Shown here piece after piece: positions 1 through 11,049 of a stretch of 64,000 nt of DNA. The first letter of the stretch is position 1, and every line of letters begins with the position of its first letter. Made by a program: the position numbers and the translations under genes. Under the pieces are notes generated by a model. It did no database searches and was not told where the DNA came from. It was given only the letters and a program-made list of their open reading frames with translations. Source of the DNA: Laguncularia racemosa (Eukaryota; Streptophyta; Magnoliopsida; Myrtales; Combretaceae); the NCBI GenBank assembly GCA_037954665.1, contig JBBMOL010000090.1:1488001-1552000 (forward strand), read 5' to 3'.

Positions 1-174
1 TTTATCTATTATGAGCTTTGGTACATATCCCATATGAAATAAAACATAAAACTGATGGATAATCAAATATGTTTTGTCTCAATGGAAAAAGTGTATCTAT
101 ACCAATTGGGTTTAGGATCGTCAATTTTCAAATCAAACTTGACTAATTATGAATTTGAAAATGGCACATGATAG

Positions 175-1104
175 GTCACACGTCTCAAATGTGGAGGTTT
201 CGTTTTGGCCCTGCGTTTCAGCCACACCATGAGCGATGCAGCGGGTTCAAGTCAATTCATGAAAGCAATGGGAGAGATAGCTCAAGGAGCCAAAGCTCCA
301 TCCATTCTTCCCCTTTGGCAAAGAGGGTTGTTGGACGCTAGGAATCCACCCAAGATCACATGCATACACCATGAGTACGATGAAGTCCCTAGTACCAAAG
401 GCACAATCATCCCCTTAGAAGATATGGTGCATCGCTCTTTCTTCTTTGGAGCAAAAGAAATAACCTCACTTCGTAGATTCATCCCGCAACACCTAGGGCG
501 GTGTTCAACATTTGAATTGCTCACTGCTTGCCTTTGGCGATGTCGAACCATCGCCCTCAACCTCGAACCTGAGGAGGAGGTGCGTGTGCTGTGCATTGTG
601 AATGCAAGAAATAAGTTCAACCCTCCATTGCCACAGGGATACTATGGCAATGTGATTGCATTTCCTGTGGCCTTAACGACTGCAGGAAAGCTCAGCCAAA
701 ATCCTCTAGGCTTCGCACTAGAATTGGTGAAGAAAGCCAAGGCTGATGTCACTGAGGAATACATGAGGTCCGTGGCAGATCTTATGGTGATTAGAGGAAG
801 ACCACAATTCACAGCGGTGAGGACCTATTTGGTATCGGATCTCACACGAGCTGGGTTCAATGAAGTGGAATTTGGATGGGGTAAGCCTATCTATGGTGGG
901 CTCGCGAAAGGTGGTGTTGGTACTATACCTGGTGTTTCCAGCTTTTATATACCTTTTAAAAATCGCCAGGGGGAAAAAGGAATTTTGGTGCCCATTTGCT
1001 TTCCAAGTGCAGCTATGGAAGTGTTTGATAAGGAGTTGGATGGCATGATCAAAGGACAAGTTGATACAAACCAAAAGCCTACTTTTATTTCGTCAGCACT
1101 TTGA
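175..1104 (+). CDS. BAHD alcohol acyltransferase gene A, exon 2 (5' exon outside window)
   Basis: Second exon of a BAHD acyltransferase, predicted to move an acyl group from acyl-CoA to an alcohol in the cytosol. The exon starts after the splice acceptor AG at 173-174 and opens with VTRLKCGGFV, the same junction as in the two complete genes further right. It runs 309 codons to a TGA. The catalytic motif HTMSD is at 223-237. The structural motif normally written DFGWG reads EFGWG here (868-882), and the loop after it (GGLAKGGVGTIPG) is present. There are no stops or frameshifts. By eye it is about 83% identical to exon 2 of gene B, and the similarity continues into the 3' flank, so A and B are recent duplicates. 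The group resembles benzyl alcohol benzoyltransferase and methanol anthraniloyltransferase, but the substrate cannot be read from sequence. Bases 1-174 are the end of its intron. Confidence 0.93.
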   Translation, partial: VTRLKCGGFVLALRFSHTMSDAAGSSQFMKAMGEIAQGAKAPSILPLWQRGLLDARNPPKITCIHHEYDEVPSTKGTIIPLEDMVHRSFFFGAKEITSLRRFIPQHLGRCSTFELLTACLWRCRTIALNLEPEEEVRVLCIVNARNKFNPPLPQGYYGNVIAFPVALTTAGKLSQNPLGFALELVKKAKADVTEEYMRSVADLMVIRGRPQFTAVRTYLVSDLTRAGFNEVEFGWGKPIYGGLAKGGVGTIPGVSSFYIPFKNRQGEKGILVPICFPSAAMEVFDKELDGMIKGQVDTNQKPTFISSAL

Positions 1105-1608
1105 TTTGTCAAGGCAACATGACGAAAACGTTTTGTGACAACCATCAGCCCATCTCCATTTCACCAGGCTTTTGTCTAATCGAATGGCTACTTGACCTAC
1201 AGTGTTCTCAAATTTATGTTTGACGTTGTAACGTTAATTGTTATACATGTATAACCAACGTTGTAATCTGTGAGCATGTACTATGGCAAGAATTTTTGGA
1301 AATGGCTTCCCCTTTTTGGAAGCATCCATGCATAAGAGGCAGAGTTTTTTTTTTTTTTTTCCTTTCCTTTTTTAGTTTTATTTCAAATTGGGGTGACGTA
1401 ATCTATAAGATGATATAACAATGGGATAAAGAATATGATATAATAAAATAATAAACGAACAAACCTATTAGTTATTATCGAACAATATATATATCATTGT
1501 TACCGTAGCGATGCCACAAGCCTCAAAATATTCAATTATAAATTGCCATCATTATAATATTTTTATCCTTACGACAGATTGAACCATCAAAAGGATGCAA
1601 ACATAACA

Positions 1609-1642
<34 letters not shown>

Positions 1643-2130
1643 TCGTACAATTTATGTGCATGCGTTAGGATATCGAAGTTGTCTAAGTAAATATGCTAAA
1701 AGTACTCATGTCTACGTTGAAATTCAATTGAATTATTTATGTTTTGGATTAGTTATTTATTTACCTATATTTATGTCATCGCATTACGTTAAGTCTTCTA
1801 TTTATGTCATAAATAATGGAAAGATACCCACAAAGCGACTTACTTGGTACAAAAACAAAAACTTAAAAGCCTTATAGCACTCATTTAACACATAGGACTT
1901 AACATGTATTTTAGAGTTAATATAAAGAATTTAAATGATCATTTAAAGTACGGAACACTTAACTAATTTTGTTTTTAGTTATCAATGCTATGGACTTGAA
2001 ATGTAGTCTCTCTTGAGTGGTTATCTACCCAATTGATTTATATCAACGGAAGATACAACGAAAAGACGAAGAAACAAACCCATAGAAGTGTGACTACTTC
2101 TTGTGGAGAAGTGGCAACATAAGTGGAGCT
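1105..2130 (+). repeat. 3' flank of gene A, duplicated downstream of gene B
   Basis: Non-coding sequence that aligns with 27638-28620 downstream of gene B, with many substitutions and small indels. Shared anchors include ACCAACGTTGTAAT, GGATGCAAACATAACAAA, CGGAACACTTAA and AATTGATTTATATCAA. It includes the presumed 3' untranslated region; I see no firm polyadenylation signal. Short open frames here, for example 1656-1877, are not supported as genes. Confidence 0.85.
1611..1639. repeat. poly-C tract (29 C)
   Basis: Uninterrupted run of 29 C. The paralogous position in gene B's flank, near 28133-28140, has only CTCCCTG, so the tract expanded in this copy or is a sequencing or assembly artefact. 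Confidence 0.95.
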
Positions 2131-2565
2131 TTTTTTGTTTGTTTATAGTGTATATATATATATTGTTTATTTCAGTTTTTTACTTTAAAGATTGAGTTAT
2201 GCTATCAATAAACATTAATTTCCAAGTTATTTGTGATCATGATCACACGATTTAACTAATTATCTAAGAAAATTGAAAAAGAATATAATTAAACAAGCAT
2301 GACTATCAACTATGACTTTTAGCATGGCCGTAGGAGTATGCTTTTCCTTGCCATGCCATGGCTTTAGGTCTATGGCTCAAGAACATTACCATCTTTGTAG
2401 GATCACAAGTATGCTTGTAAGATATTGAATTAAATCTCGGTGGATCTTGACCTATAAACCGATATGAAATCATCACTCCAAGTTAGAAGATCTAGACTAA
2501 ATCAAGATGATAAGCCTTGAATTGTCTATAGACCTAATGGGTTAATGAAAATTAGCTTAGGAACA

Positions 2566-3032
2566 TGGGGGACACTCGTAAATATTATAATTTTTTAAAA
2601 ATGTTTTGAAAATATTATATTTATAAAAATTATTCCTAAAATAGGTTTTGAAGACAGACTAGGTTTATGACTTCTTTTTTTTTTTTTTTCCAAAATTTAC
2701 AAAATTGAAGGTACAGACTTTATTCATACCCCCAAGCATATTGCTTGAAGGCTTAGACATTGTATGTGCCTTTAGTGTAACTTTTCTTTTTCATTTACAC
2801 TTTGGCATATAAAAATATAATAATTTGATCCTTATAAAAATAGCAAATGATAACACCATTTAGTCCTTGTTATAGTATACTCAAATTAATCCTTTTTTTT
2901 ATATATTATAAATTATGTAATGATTAAAAAGTTATAACCTTTCAAAATTAAAAATAAAATAAAATTGATACGATTTAATTTTCCAACTTTAAAGGATCAT
3001 AACTTTTTGCTTGTTTAAAGTTACGAAATCCA

Positions 3033-3077
<45 letters not shown>

Positions 3078-3345
3078 ATTTGAGTATACTATAGCTAGGA
3101 CCAAACAAGAATACCGTTTGTTATTTTTATAAGGGTCAAATTGATTTATTTCCATCTGACAAAGTGTTAAAAAAAAAAAAAAACAAAGTTACACTAAAGA
3201 TGCAAATAATTTTTGTACCTTCAAACAATATGCTTAAGGCAACGGATGAAGTGCACACCTTTGAAACCTACTTTGGAAATAAATTTTGCAGGTATAATAT
3301 TTGCGAAAAATAAAAAAAAAACTATAATATTTATGAGAATTGCCC
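2566..3345. mobile_element. foldback / MITE-like element with long inverted arms
   Basis: Two inverted arms of about 350 bp meet near 2985 (left about 2566-2920, right about 3065-3345). For example TTTGAGTATACTATA at 3072-3086 is the reverse complement of the left-arm segment TATAGTATACTCAAA, and GTTACACTAAAG at 3188-3199 pairs with CTTTAGTGTAAC on the left. The centre holds a TA microsatellite. No transposase frame is visible, so it would depend on an outside enzyme. The arms are diverged, so it is old. The superfamily is not assignable because the target duplication is unclear. Confidence 0.7.
3037..3072. repeat. TA dinucleotide microsatellite
   Basis: Uninterrupted alternating TA at the centre of the foldback element. 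Similar tracts occur at about 23044-23074, 31471-31489 and 43074-43091. Confidence 0.95.
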
Positions 3346-3517
3346 TAAGAACATGAGCGTCATTGTGGGATTGGAAGTGTGTTTGTAAGATATAGACTTG
3401 TAAACCGGTCCGAAACCACCACTCCAAGTTGGGAGATCTATACCTAATCAAGATGATGAGTCTTGAATTGCCTATGGACTAGATGGGTCCTTAGTGGATC
3501 CATAATGAAAACTAAAA

Positions 3518-4297
3518 GGAGAAAAATTATTCAACATCTAAAAAGAATAATAAAAAAAAAAGAATAAAACATAAAATTAAATAACAATGAAAATTTAAGC
3601 ATTTTCATAAAGTAGGAAAATTATTTCTCATTCACAGCATTTAATGTGCTATTATTAATAAGTAAAGAACATAAAGATGGCTGATTTTGTATATATGGAC
3701 ATTCATCAAAAGGCAACTTTTATTTCTTAATAATGTGCAACTAACTATTGATATATTTTTCAGTTTTCTTATCCCATGTTGCTATATCATAATGTACGTG
3801 GGTTGTAATTTTGTATAAATGACAAATTTTTCTTGTATTTATCATTAGATAAATTGAGTCACAACTATTTAGTTCTTAGCCTTAAAATTTGGATTAAAAC
3901 TATTTTGTTCTTAAGCTTAAAAATTGGGTTAGAACTATATTGTTCATAAAGGCTCAAAATTAATATTTTAAATAAAAACATTTTAAGTCGATTTAGAGTT
4001 TTTGAAACCATGAACTACCTTGTGGAAGTTGCCTTCTCTAAGAAATTGGCTCTCCTCAGGCTAGTTATGGTTCCGCCTGAAGGAAATCTTTGACTTGCCA
4101 CTTCTAATCAAATCAAGGCAAAGTGAGCCCTATGCCTAAGTTGATATAAAGCATGAGTTGGCTCAATTTTCAATCAATATAAACTCATCTTTGTTAGACT
4201 TGAATTCAACCTTAACAAAGGAATTTTATTGTGGCTCATCTCGCCCTATTACGTTTTGGTTTTCTTTAATTTCAATGTGCAATTTACAGTTAAGTTC
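3518..4297. other. AT-rich spacer specific to the gene A copy
   Basis: No gene recognised. It belongs to the segment present beside gene A but absent beside gene B. The short frame at 4158-4388 begins here but has no recognisable product. Confidence 0.5.
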
Positions 4298-4765
4298 GGC
4301 CAGATATGGCCACGAACACCTCTCCCTTTGCTTGCTCATGACCTTTTTAAATGTGGTGATGATTTATTTGCTAGTGGTGGATGACTAGGATACTTTGATA
4401 TGTTTGGCTAAGGCTAGACATTTGCTTCAGACTCTTATTTCTTTTAGGCTCCAAAAGTAATCACATTAGAAATAGATAAAAACATATTAAGAAATGCTTA
4501 AATAGTATTAAATCCAACAACCAGTTCGAGTCCCTAAATCCAAATCTCACCTATGCCCATCGGTGTGGTGTCTTGACCACTTCGAGGCCATGAGTTGTGA
4601 TCAACAATTATAAGTGATCGTGCAACCATTAGTGCTATCTAAATTCTTTTTTTCTTTCTTATTTTTAAATTGCTATTAGAGTTTATGTTAAATATTCTCA
4701 AATCAATGTTATAGTCAAATAAGAATAAATAAAGAGCAAATTAATGAAAAAGATACCAAATATAA
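4298..4765 (+). repeat. distal part of gene A's duplicated 3' flank (empty site for the 29361-38368 insertion)
   Basis: Alignment with gene B's flank resumes near 4298: GGATGACTAGGATACTTTG and GGCTAAGGCTAGACATTTGC match 28717-28770, and AAATTGCTATTAGAGTTTAT matches 29341-29360. It then continues as TGTTAAATATTCTCAAAT and AATAAATAAAGAGCAAATT, which match 38373-38434 on the far side of a 9-kb insertion. This copy therefore preserves the uninterrupted pre-insertion order. Confidence 0.8.
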
Positions 4766-5114
4766 TTATTCAATCATGTCAAAATGAAACATTAAAAAAA
4801 AGTAAAAAAGCATAGTAGATTCTGTTTCTTTATAAGGGTTTATATGTTGTGTAGCCTTTTTGTTTGTTTTTTATTTAATTAAGATTTTTTTTTTCGGGTG
4901 ATTACAATGAAAAAGGAAGATTTGAATTTAGTGCATACCTTAAGAGACCAACATTTATACATTAGATTACAAGGCCTTAAAAATTAAATCAAGATTTTAA
5001 TTCTCATTTCACATATTATGAAACAAGATGCAAAAGTATCTTCATTATCTATATTATCATTAAACTAAAACACCAAGTTTTGTACTTCATACTTTGAAAA
5101 CTCAATTTTTACCA

Positions 5115-5283
5115 TGATATTCCATCATTTGTACTTGGAATAATGTATACATTTTTATCTTACAAAACAGTTAAAGGATCATTAAAGTAACTATTTTGAT
5201 ATTCCATCATTTGTACTTGGAATAATGTATACATTTTTATCTTACAAAACAGTTAAAGGATCATTAAAGTAACTATTTTGATA
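5115..5283. repeat. perfect tandem duplication, 82-bp unit
   Basis: An 82-bp unit beginning TGATATTCCATCATTTG occurs twice without differences (5115-5196 and 5197-5278), followed by a five-base third start. The identity implies a recent duplication or an assembly slip. Confidence 0.95.
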
Positions 5284-6078
5284 ACGTCTTTTTTTCCCAA
5301 ATGGCTCATTTTTTTAAAGCTAAAGCATTAATTGCCTTTTCAACTTTTCACTAATTTTCATTATTGTATATTAGTAGCTACTAAATGAAGTTGTTTCCAT
5401 TTTTGATATAACAACTTTTAACCTTCAAACTTCATCAAAAACTAAACACCATTTTTGTCATTAATTGGATATATATATATATATTATATTCACCTTTCTT
5501 GATGAAACCTAAGAAAAACTAATTAAATAAATTTATTATGACAATTAGTAAAACATTATATATATTAATATTAATACTCTTATTAGTTTATTTTTTTAAG
5601 AATAAATTTGAAAACAAACTAACAAGGTTTATTCTAGTAATTAGCAAGCCTTTTTATAAAGAGAATATAAAACATTGTTGCATATTCATATTAATTTAAG
5701 TAATCAAGGAGCAAAGAAAAATGAAATATATCAATAAATTTATCATAGCATTTTCTTTTTTAAATTGTTGTTATTGGCACACACATCACAAATGTGTCAT
5801 TTTCTTGGGTTTCCATTAATGTTAAAGATTATTAATAACCCAATCAAATGAAAATAATGTTTAATTGCAATATGGTCCCCTTAACTCTTGTCATTGTGCG
5901 ATAATTTTTATAATTTTAGAACACTATTTTCATCCCACAAAACACATGAAAATGTTATTAAGTATGTCTATATGAATTATCTAATTCATAGTCAATTTAA
6001 GGAAAAAATCCTACATCCCATATGGAAAGATAAATGATTATTCTACCGATTTATTTCACTCTAGGCCAATTAAATAAT
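5284..6078. other. AT-rich intergenic DNA
   Basis: No open frame of note, no repeat structure and no RNA gene recognised. Contains a short TA run near 5471. Confidence 0.5.
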
Positions 6079-6083
6079 GTAAT

Positions 6084-6606
6084 TTTTGATATTGTATATT
6101 CGTCTAGCTAAACCATGAGCTTGGATTAACCTACAACAATAGCAAACAACTAAAATAGGCATTAACGCTTGCTCCAACATGGCCATTCCAATGCTTAAGT
6201 CAATCATAGATTGGAGAGTAAGTTGATAAAGAAGTTAGTGTAAGTATGAGAGTGTAGAAGTTGGAACTTGCTACATAAAGTTTGGCATTGACTTTTATAG
6301 ATAGATTGCTAGATTCTGATTAACCAATAACCTATCACCTAAGATGTGATTTTTTAGCCTTGGTAAATAGGGGTTAGTGGGATCTCCTAACAAATTAGGG
6401 CATGATTAGCATAATTACTCGATCATGCAATTATTCCTTCTCATTTAATGAATTGTAGGTTCTAAAGGCTCTAGGCACATGGATTTTTAGTACTAGGCTT
6501 AGTGAATAGGGATTTTGCTTCTTGGGTTATTAGACTTGGCTATGTTGGGCTATTAAGCTTAATCGTGTTAGGCCCTAAGGCCGACGTCCGAAATTAGCCA
6601 TCAACA
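6084..6606 (-). repeat. 3' LTR (left) of the Tat-like element
   Basis: Aligns along its length with 20095-20608. It ends CCATCAACA, the inverted partner of a canonical TGTTGATGG start. Its outer edge is eroded to TTTTGATATTG against TGTTAATGG in the other copy. Confidence 0.88.
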
Positions 6607-7656
6607 CTTGGCCCCCACTCTCTTTAGCAACTAGTTAGCGGAGAAAGTAAGTTACTTTAGTTGCACGACCGAGGAACTTCAACTTGGAGGATTGGAGGAT
6701 TGATACAGTTTAGTGTAGGTGGCTTGACGGATATGCTAGCCTAAACGGTGGGCAGTTTTGAGGTCGATGGGGCTAAAGAGACCTTAGTAAAACTAGACTT
6801 GTTGTGATTAGTGCCCCTTGGGCATGAAATGGTCTAGCTGTAGTTAAACTAGTGAGGCTAAGGCAACTTGGCCTAAGTCGTACCCAGCGTTGTCCTTTTA
6901 GTTGAAGATTAGTTGTTTGAAGCTGTGAGACTTGTTCGTCCAGGGCCTATTCATCTAAAACTTATCTATCTAAAGCCTATCCATCCAAGGCCTATTTGAT
7001 CGAGGCATAACCGTCCAAAGCTTATCCATCCGAGGCTTATCCATTCCAATTTAAGGCCTTCTAATGTGTAGCCTTCCTAGGCCTATGGATATAAGGCTTG
7101 TTTGATTGAGGCCTATTGGTTTATAGTCTAGTTATTCAACTAGTGTTTGGTAGGTGGACTGACATTCTCTAACACTCATGATGGTCCAAGACTGTTGGCT
7201 TCCTCGAGAAGCTTTTGAATTCAATTTGTCTCATGCACTCTTAATTTGAATTGTGTTTGTGCATGCTAATTTTAGCTCATTTAATGTTGTGGACACGTGT
7301 CAAGGGGGGTGTAGGTTTGCAAATAACATGTGTATGTGGCACATGTATGCCTATGAAGTTATGTGTAACCATTCACATCCCTAAGGCACCACGTATTAGC
7401 ATTCAATGGCCTTAATGTAAAAATGCCCATCACATCATGCCTCTTTGTTATCCTAAATATTTGCCCCTATATATATACATGGGGGTGGGGGTGGGGGGGG
7501 GGGGGGGGGGGGGGGGGGAGCAATTCTCCTTTCCCCTTTCATTCCTTCAATTTTTTTGTCACACATTTCTCTTTGCTTTCTCCCTATTCTTCTTCAAGTT
7601 CATCTTCTTCTTCATTAACTTTCCCTCCAAATACTTCTTCGTTTTTTTGAGATAGG
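6607..7656. other. 3' non-coding part of the Tat-like element, with short tandem repeats
   Basis: Lies between the polypurine tract and a possible antisense frame. About 6950-7110 is a degenerate minisatellite of roughly 20-bp units resembling CCTATCCATCCAAGGCTTAT. A run of 26 G lies at 7493-7518. A glycine-rich frame across it is only a translation of the G run. Confidence 0.6.
7493..7518. repeat. poly-G tract (26 G)
   Basis: Follows GGGGGTGGGGGT; the whole stretch from 7481 could form a G-quadruplex or be a sequencing artefact. Confidence 0.95.
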
Positions 7657-10070
7657 ATGGATCCCTCCTCATCTTCTTCTAAAGTAGCTCACAAGTGACT
7701 AAGTAAAGAGCCTATAGGGGCCTCACACCAGCTTGATGTGCCTTAAATTCCAAAGCACATGAACACAACCAATTGAAGAATTCAATCAAACCAAGTTCCC
7801 AAAATGGCATGATGAACAATTGCCAAGTGAACCCTAATTGTATGAACAACTTGCTTTGATACCAAATTATGATATGCTTCAATTGATGGATTGTAATTAT
7901 ACAAAGACAATTGAAGAATCAATTAACAAGCCACAAGATGCATGACTCTAATCAACAACAAGACCCTAAAATTCAAGTGACATCTATGCAAATGACAATC
8001 ACTTGTAATTCCGAAATAGCACAAATAAATAACACAATAGAGTCTAATTTCCAACTAAAATGGCATGAACCTTAGATTAGATATAGAACCCTAAATTGCG
8101 TGTAATAAGAACTCAACAAGAACAAATCCAATTTGCACTAGATATGACACACTAGTATAAAATTGAAATTAATTTAAGAGATTTGATATTACTCACAAAT
8201 CTTCAAGCCAATCTCGCCACAATTCCATACATAAAATTGATAAGAGATCAAATTTGCTAGCTAGGACTCTCCTCATGGCAAAGTGTATGATTTTTCTCAA
8301 AATGTCAAAAGTCCCCAACGAACTTTAGTTAGCAAGTATTTATACTTGCTCTTATTTGGGTAAAATCACATGAAAATTACAACTAAGCCACTTAGGTGGC
8401 CAATCCTAAACGCACATTACAAGTAAATAAAAAAGTCCAAAAAATGAATAAAAAGTGATTGATTCAATAATAAAAATATAAGTACAAAAGATGGTCTTCA
8501 AAGAGCCGGTTTTTCAAGTCAATTGAGTTCATTGCGGCTCGTTGGATGTGAGTCCGATGATGTTCCCAATTTGATCAACAATGTAGGTTATTTGGCATCC
8601 CATAAAGACTAATCACTATACCTGCTATAGTGCAAATCAAACATTATTAGATAAAGAAATGAACACATGTGGACAGTTTGGATCATATATCCAAATCAGG
8701 TTCCCCGACTGCTGGGACCGCAGGGTAGATTCTCATCACACCTCCCCCTAAACTATAGCAGCAGTGGGTGTAAAGTCTAGCATAAGAGGTAACTGTATGG
8801 TGATCAAACTTAGAAGTTGTTCAGGGGGGGATGAATACCCTAAGGATAGGAAGCATGAGAGAACCTTAAATCTAGATCCACATGTGAAATTCACAAAGGG
8901 TCTAGAGCAAACTAAGGGAAATTGACCTTAAACAATGCTTAGAGTTCTTTAATCCTATGTTTGAGGGGTGGTTTGTGAGGTTATCGGAGTGGAGTGCATA
9001 GGTTTGCTAGACTTTAGACAAAGAGCTTTGCCACTTCACAACTAATTTAGTGGTTGATTTGAGGCTAACTTTCTTAAGGTTCTAGAGGGACTTCTTAAAC
9101 TACCACCAACTCCACCCCGGCATCTTCATCCCAAACACTTACATGGTGCCAATGGCGTTCAAGTCGCTATGTGAAGATTTGAACATCAAGCCAACCTTAC
9201 CTCTTCTATGACGTTTTTATGTAGTGAAAGTGAGTCTGTCTTAGGGTTGGTGCTACCTAGCGACTCGGGATGAGAACTGGAGGCTCTTTATGGGAATGCT
9301 AAATACATTGAAGGGGTGGAAGAAGAAGTTCCCATCCATTTGGTGTAAGAAGAGCTTTAACTTCTAGACTCAATGGGTCAAGCCAATCAAGTGGAGTGAT
9401 CTGGAGTCCCAATGATGAGGCCATCTATGATAAAATTATAAAGCATTAGGCAAAGGGGTTACTTGACACGAATCTGATCATGAAGGCTTATTGAGACTTA
9501 CCTATTCCTAAGGTGGAATCAATCAAAGGTGGTAAGGAAACTGAAGGTACTAGCCAATGCTACTTACTATGCTAAGGAATTCTTATGGGGGGAGCTAGAT
9601 ACTTCTTCATTGAGTGAGAGAGGTAAAAATCTTTCATATTACTAATGTACTTCTTTATCCTTTTGTGGGAGTGGAGATGATGTCAAGTGGAGTTGACTCA
9701 AACACATTGCTAAGTGCTTAAGCCAAGCATAACCAAAGAAAGGCCAAGGGTAGGAAGGATGGCTAACATGCATCTCAAAAGAGGAGGCTTAGGGGTACGA
9801 TAGCAATTAGGTACAAGCTAATTGAAAATCCTATGGAGGTGTAAGGTGCTAAAGAGGCATAAGAAGTGGCTTAGGATCTAGTGCTCAAGGAGATAGACTG
9901 GAGTAGCTCCAAGGGGGGAGTTAAGATAGTGGAGATGTCAACAAGGGCTACTTCATCGACATGGACAACCAGGTTGGAGTTAAGGGAGGAGTCCAGTGGA
10001 AGGGGGCTTAGGAAGGTTAGCAGCAATTAGAGGCCACAATAGAGGGGAACCTTGCTCCCATATAAGCACA
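7657..10070 (+). pseudogene. possible decayed antisense ORF of the Tat/Retand-like element
   Basis: A start MDPSSSSSK at 7657 opens on the strand opposite to gag-pol. After the inserted copia LTR, about 9311-9340 reads GWKKKFPSIWCKK. That resembles the tryptophan-lysine-phenylalanine core of the antisense protein reported in Retand-type elements. Stops occur throughout. The identification rests on position, strand and these fragments only, so it is tentative. The intact function of such proteins is unknown. Confidence 0.3.
7870..8738 (-). mobile_element. copia-type 5' LTR with primer-binding site (truncated element)
   Basis: On the + strand the LTR starts TGATATGC and ends TCTCATCA. Just outside it, at 7853-7864, is GCTTTGATACCA, the complement of TGGTATCAAAGC, a methionine-initiator-tRNA type primer-binding site. 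So this is the 5' LTR of a minus-strand element, with about 140 bp of leader left (7730-7869). No coding region or second LTR is visible. It sits within the Tat-like element and is therefore younger. Confidence 0.65.
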
Positions 10071-10381
10071 AAACTGGAGCTTCTGGATAAATGACTCCCT
10101 AGCAATGAACCTTAATAGGTGTATGGAGTTTTTCCTACAGTTGCTACTACCAATTCACAAACGTTGTAAACACTTATGTCTTTAATGAAATTTTTTAGTT
10201 TTTTCTTCATTCTATTGCCTCTTATCTGTTTGTGAAGTGTTAGGGATCCATAGACTAAAGTAGGTTTAGTCAAACGCCTCTAAGATGTAGTGTATTTAAT
10301 CAAACTTAGCCATATAGGATGATCAAGCTTAAGCCTGGTCTTTAGTATGTGAACAAGTATTACATGACCTTGTAGTCTACT

Positions 10382-10620
10382 ATGGAACTTGTAGACTTGA
10401 AAAGGTCAAGTTCCTCAAGAATTGAATTGATGAACTTAAAGAGGTTGAGGCCTTTATTGGTCAGACTCATGAACTTGAAAATGATGAGTTTAAGTCGAAC
10501 TTATAGACCTGAGGAAGTCAAGTCCTTCTTAGTTGAACTTGTAGGCCCGATGAAGACAAGTCCTTTTTTAGTCGAAATTGTAGACTTGAAAAGGCTAAGT
10601 CTTTTTTTAAGCCCATCAAC
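10382..10620. repeat. minisatellite, units of about 40-45 bp
   Basis: Five or six degenerate copies of a unit resembling GAACTTGTAGACTTGAAAAG followed by a pyrimidine stretch. The open frame of 95 codons across it (10382-10669) reflects the repeat and shows no domain, so I do not call it a gene. Confidence 0.65.
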
Positions 10621-11049
10621 CTTAAAGAGAGTTGGGCCATTGCATCTTGATTTACGATTTTACGCTTAGTATAAAAACATGAAACTAAAACTTAGGATAT
10701 ATGATTTGAAAGGCATAAACCTAAACTTCACTGATTTTTTACTTCAAGTGTTGCATACATCATTCAAAGTAAACCCTAAGGTTATTTTCATTCTAAGTTC
10801 TTAGGAATGATAGCCCATTAAGTATTTCGAAGCTATAAGCTCCATATCCAATGACTTCTTCGATCCTGATAAAATCTTCCCAATTCAGTGCTAGTTTTCC
10901 TTAGCGTTATCTAGACTTATTGGCTTCATGTTTTCTACTCACTAAGGCTCTATACTTTACTTTCTTATTGTAGTACTAAACCCCCCTCTATTGGTAAGTT
11001 GCCACCCGAGCACTCGCAAGATCTTAGACTTCTTTAGCCAAATCTAGGT

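Larger units (their letters stand above)
2378..3517. repeat. direct repeat pair (about 2378-2555 and 3347-3517) flanking a hairpin element
   Basis: The two segments align in the same direction, sharing AGAACAT, TTGTAAGATAT, CACTCCAAGTT, AATCAAGATGAT and CTTGAATTG at the same order and spacing. The hairpin element lies between them. The whole block falls in a stretch of gene A's flank (about 2131-4297) that has no counterpart beside gene B, so it was either inserted here or deleted there. Confidence 0.7.

Noticed and set aside
282..620. 112-codon minus-strand frame within gene A
   Set aside because: It is antisense to conserved BAHD coding sequence, and the same shadow appears opposite gene B.
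7423..7655. Glycine- and serine-rich small proteins
   Set aside because: They are translations of the poly-G run and a CTT-rich stretch within a retrotransposon.
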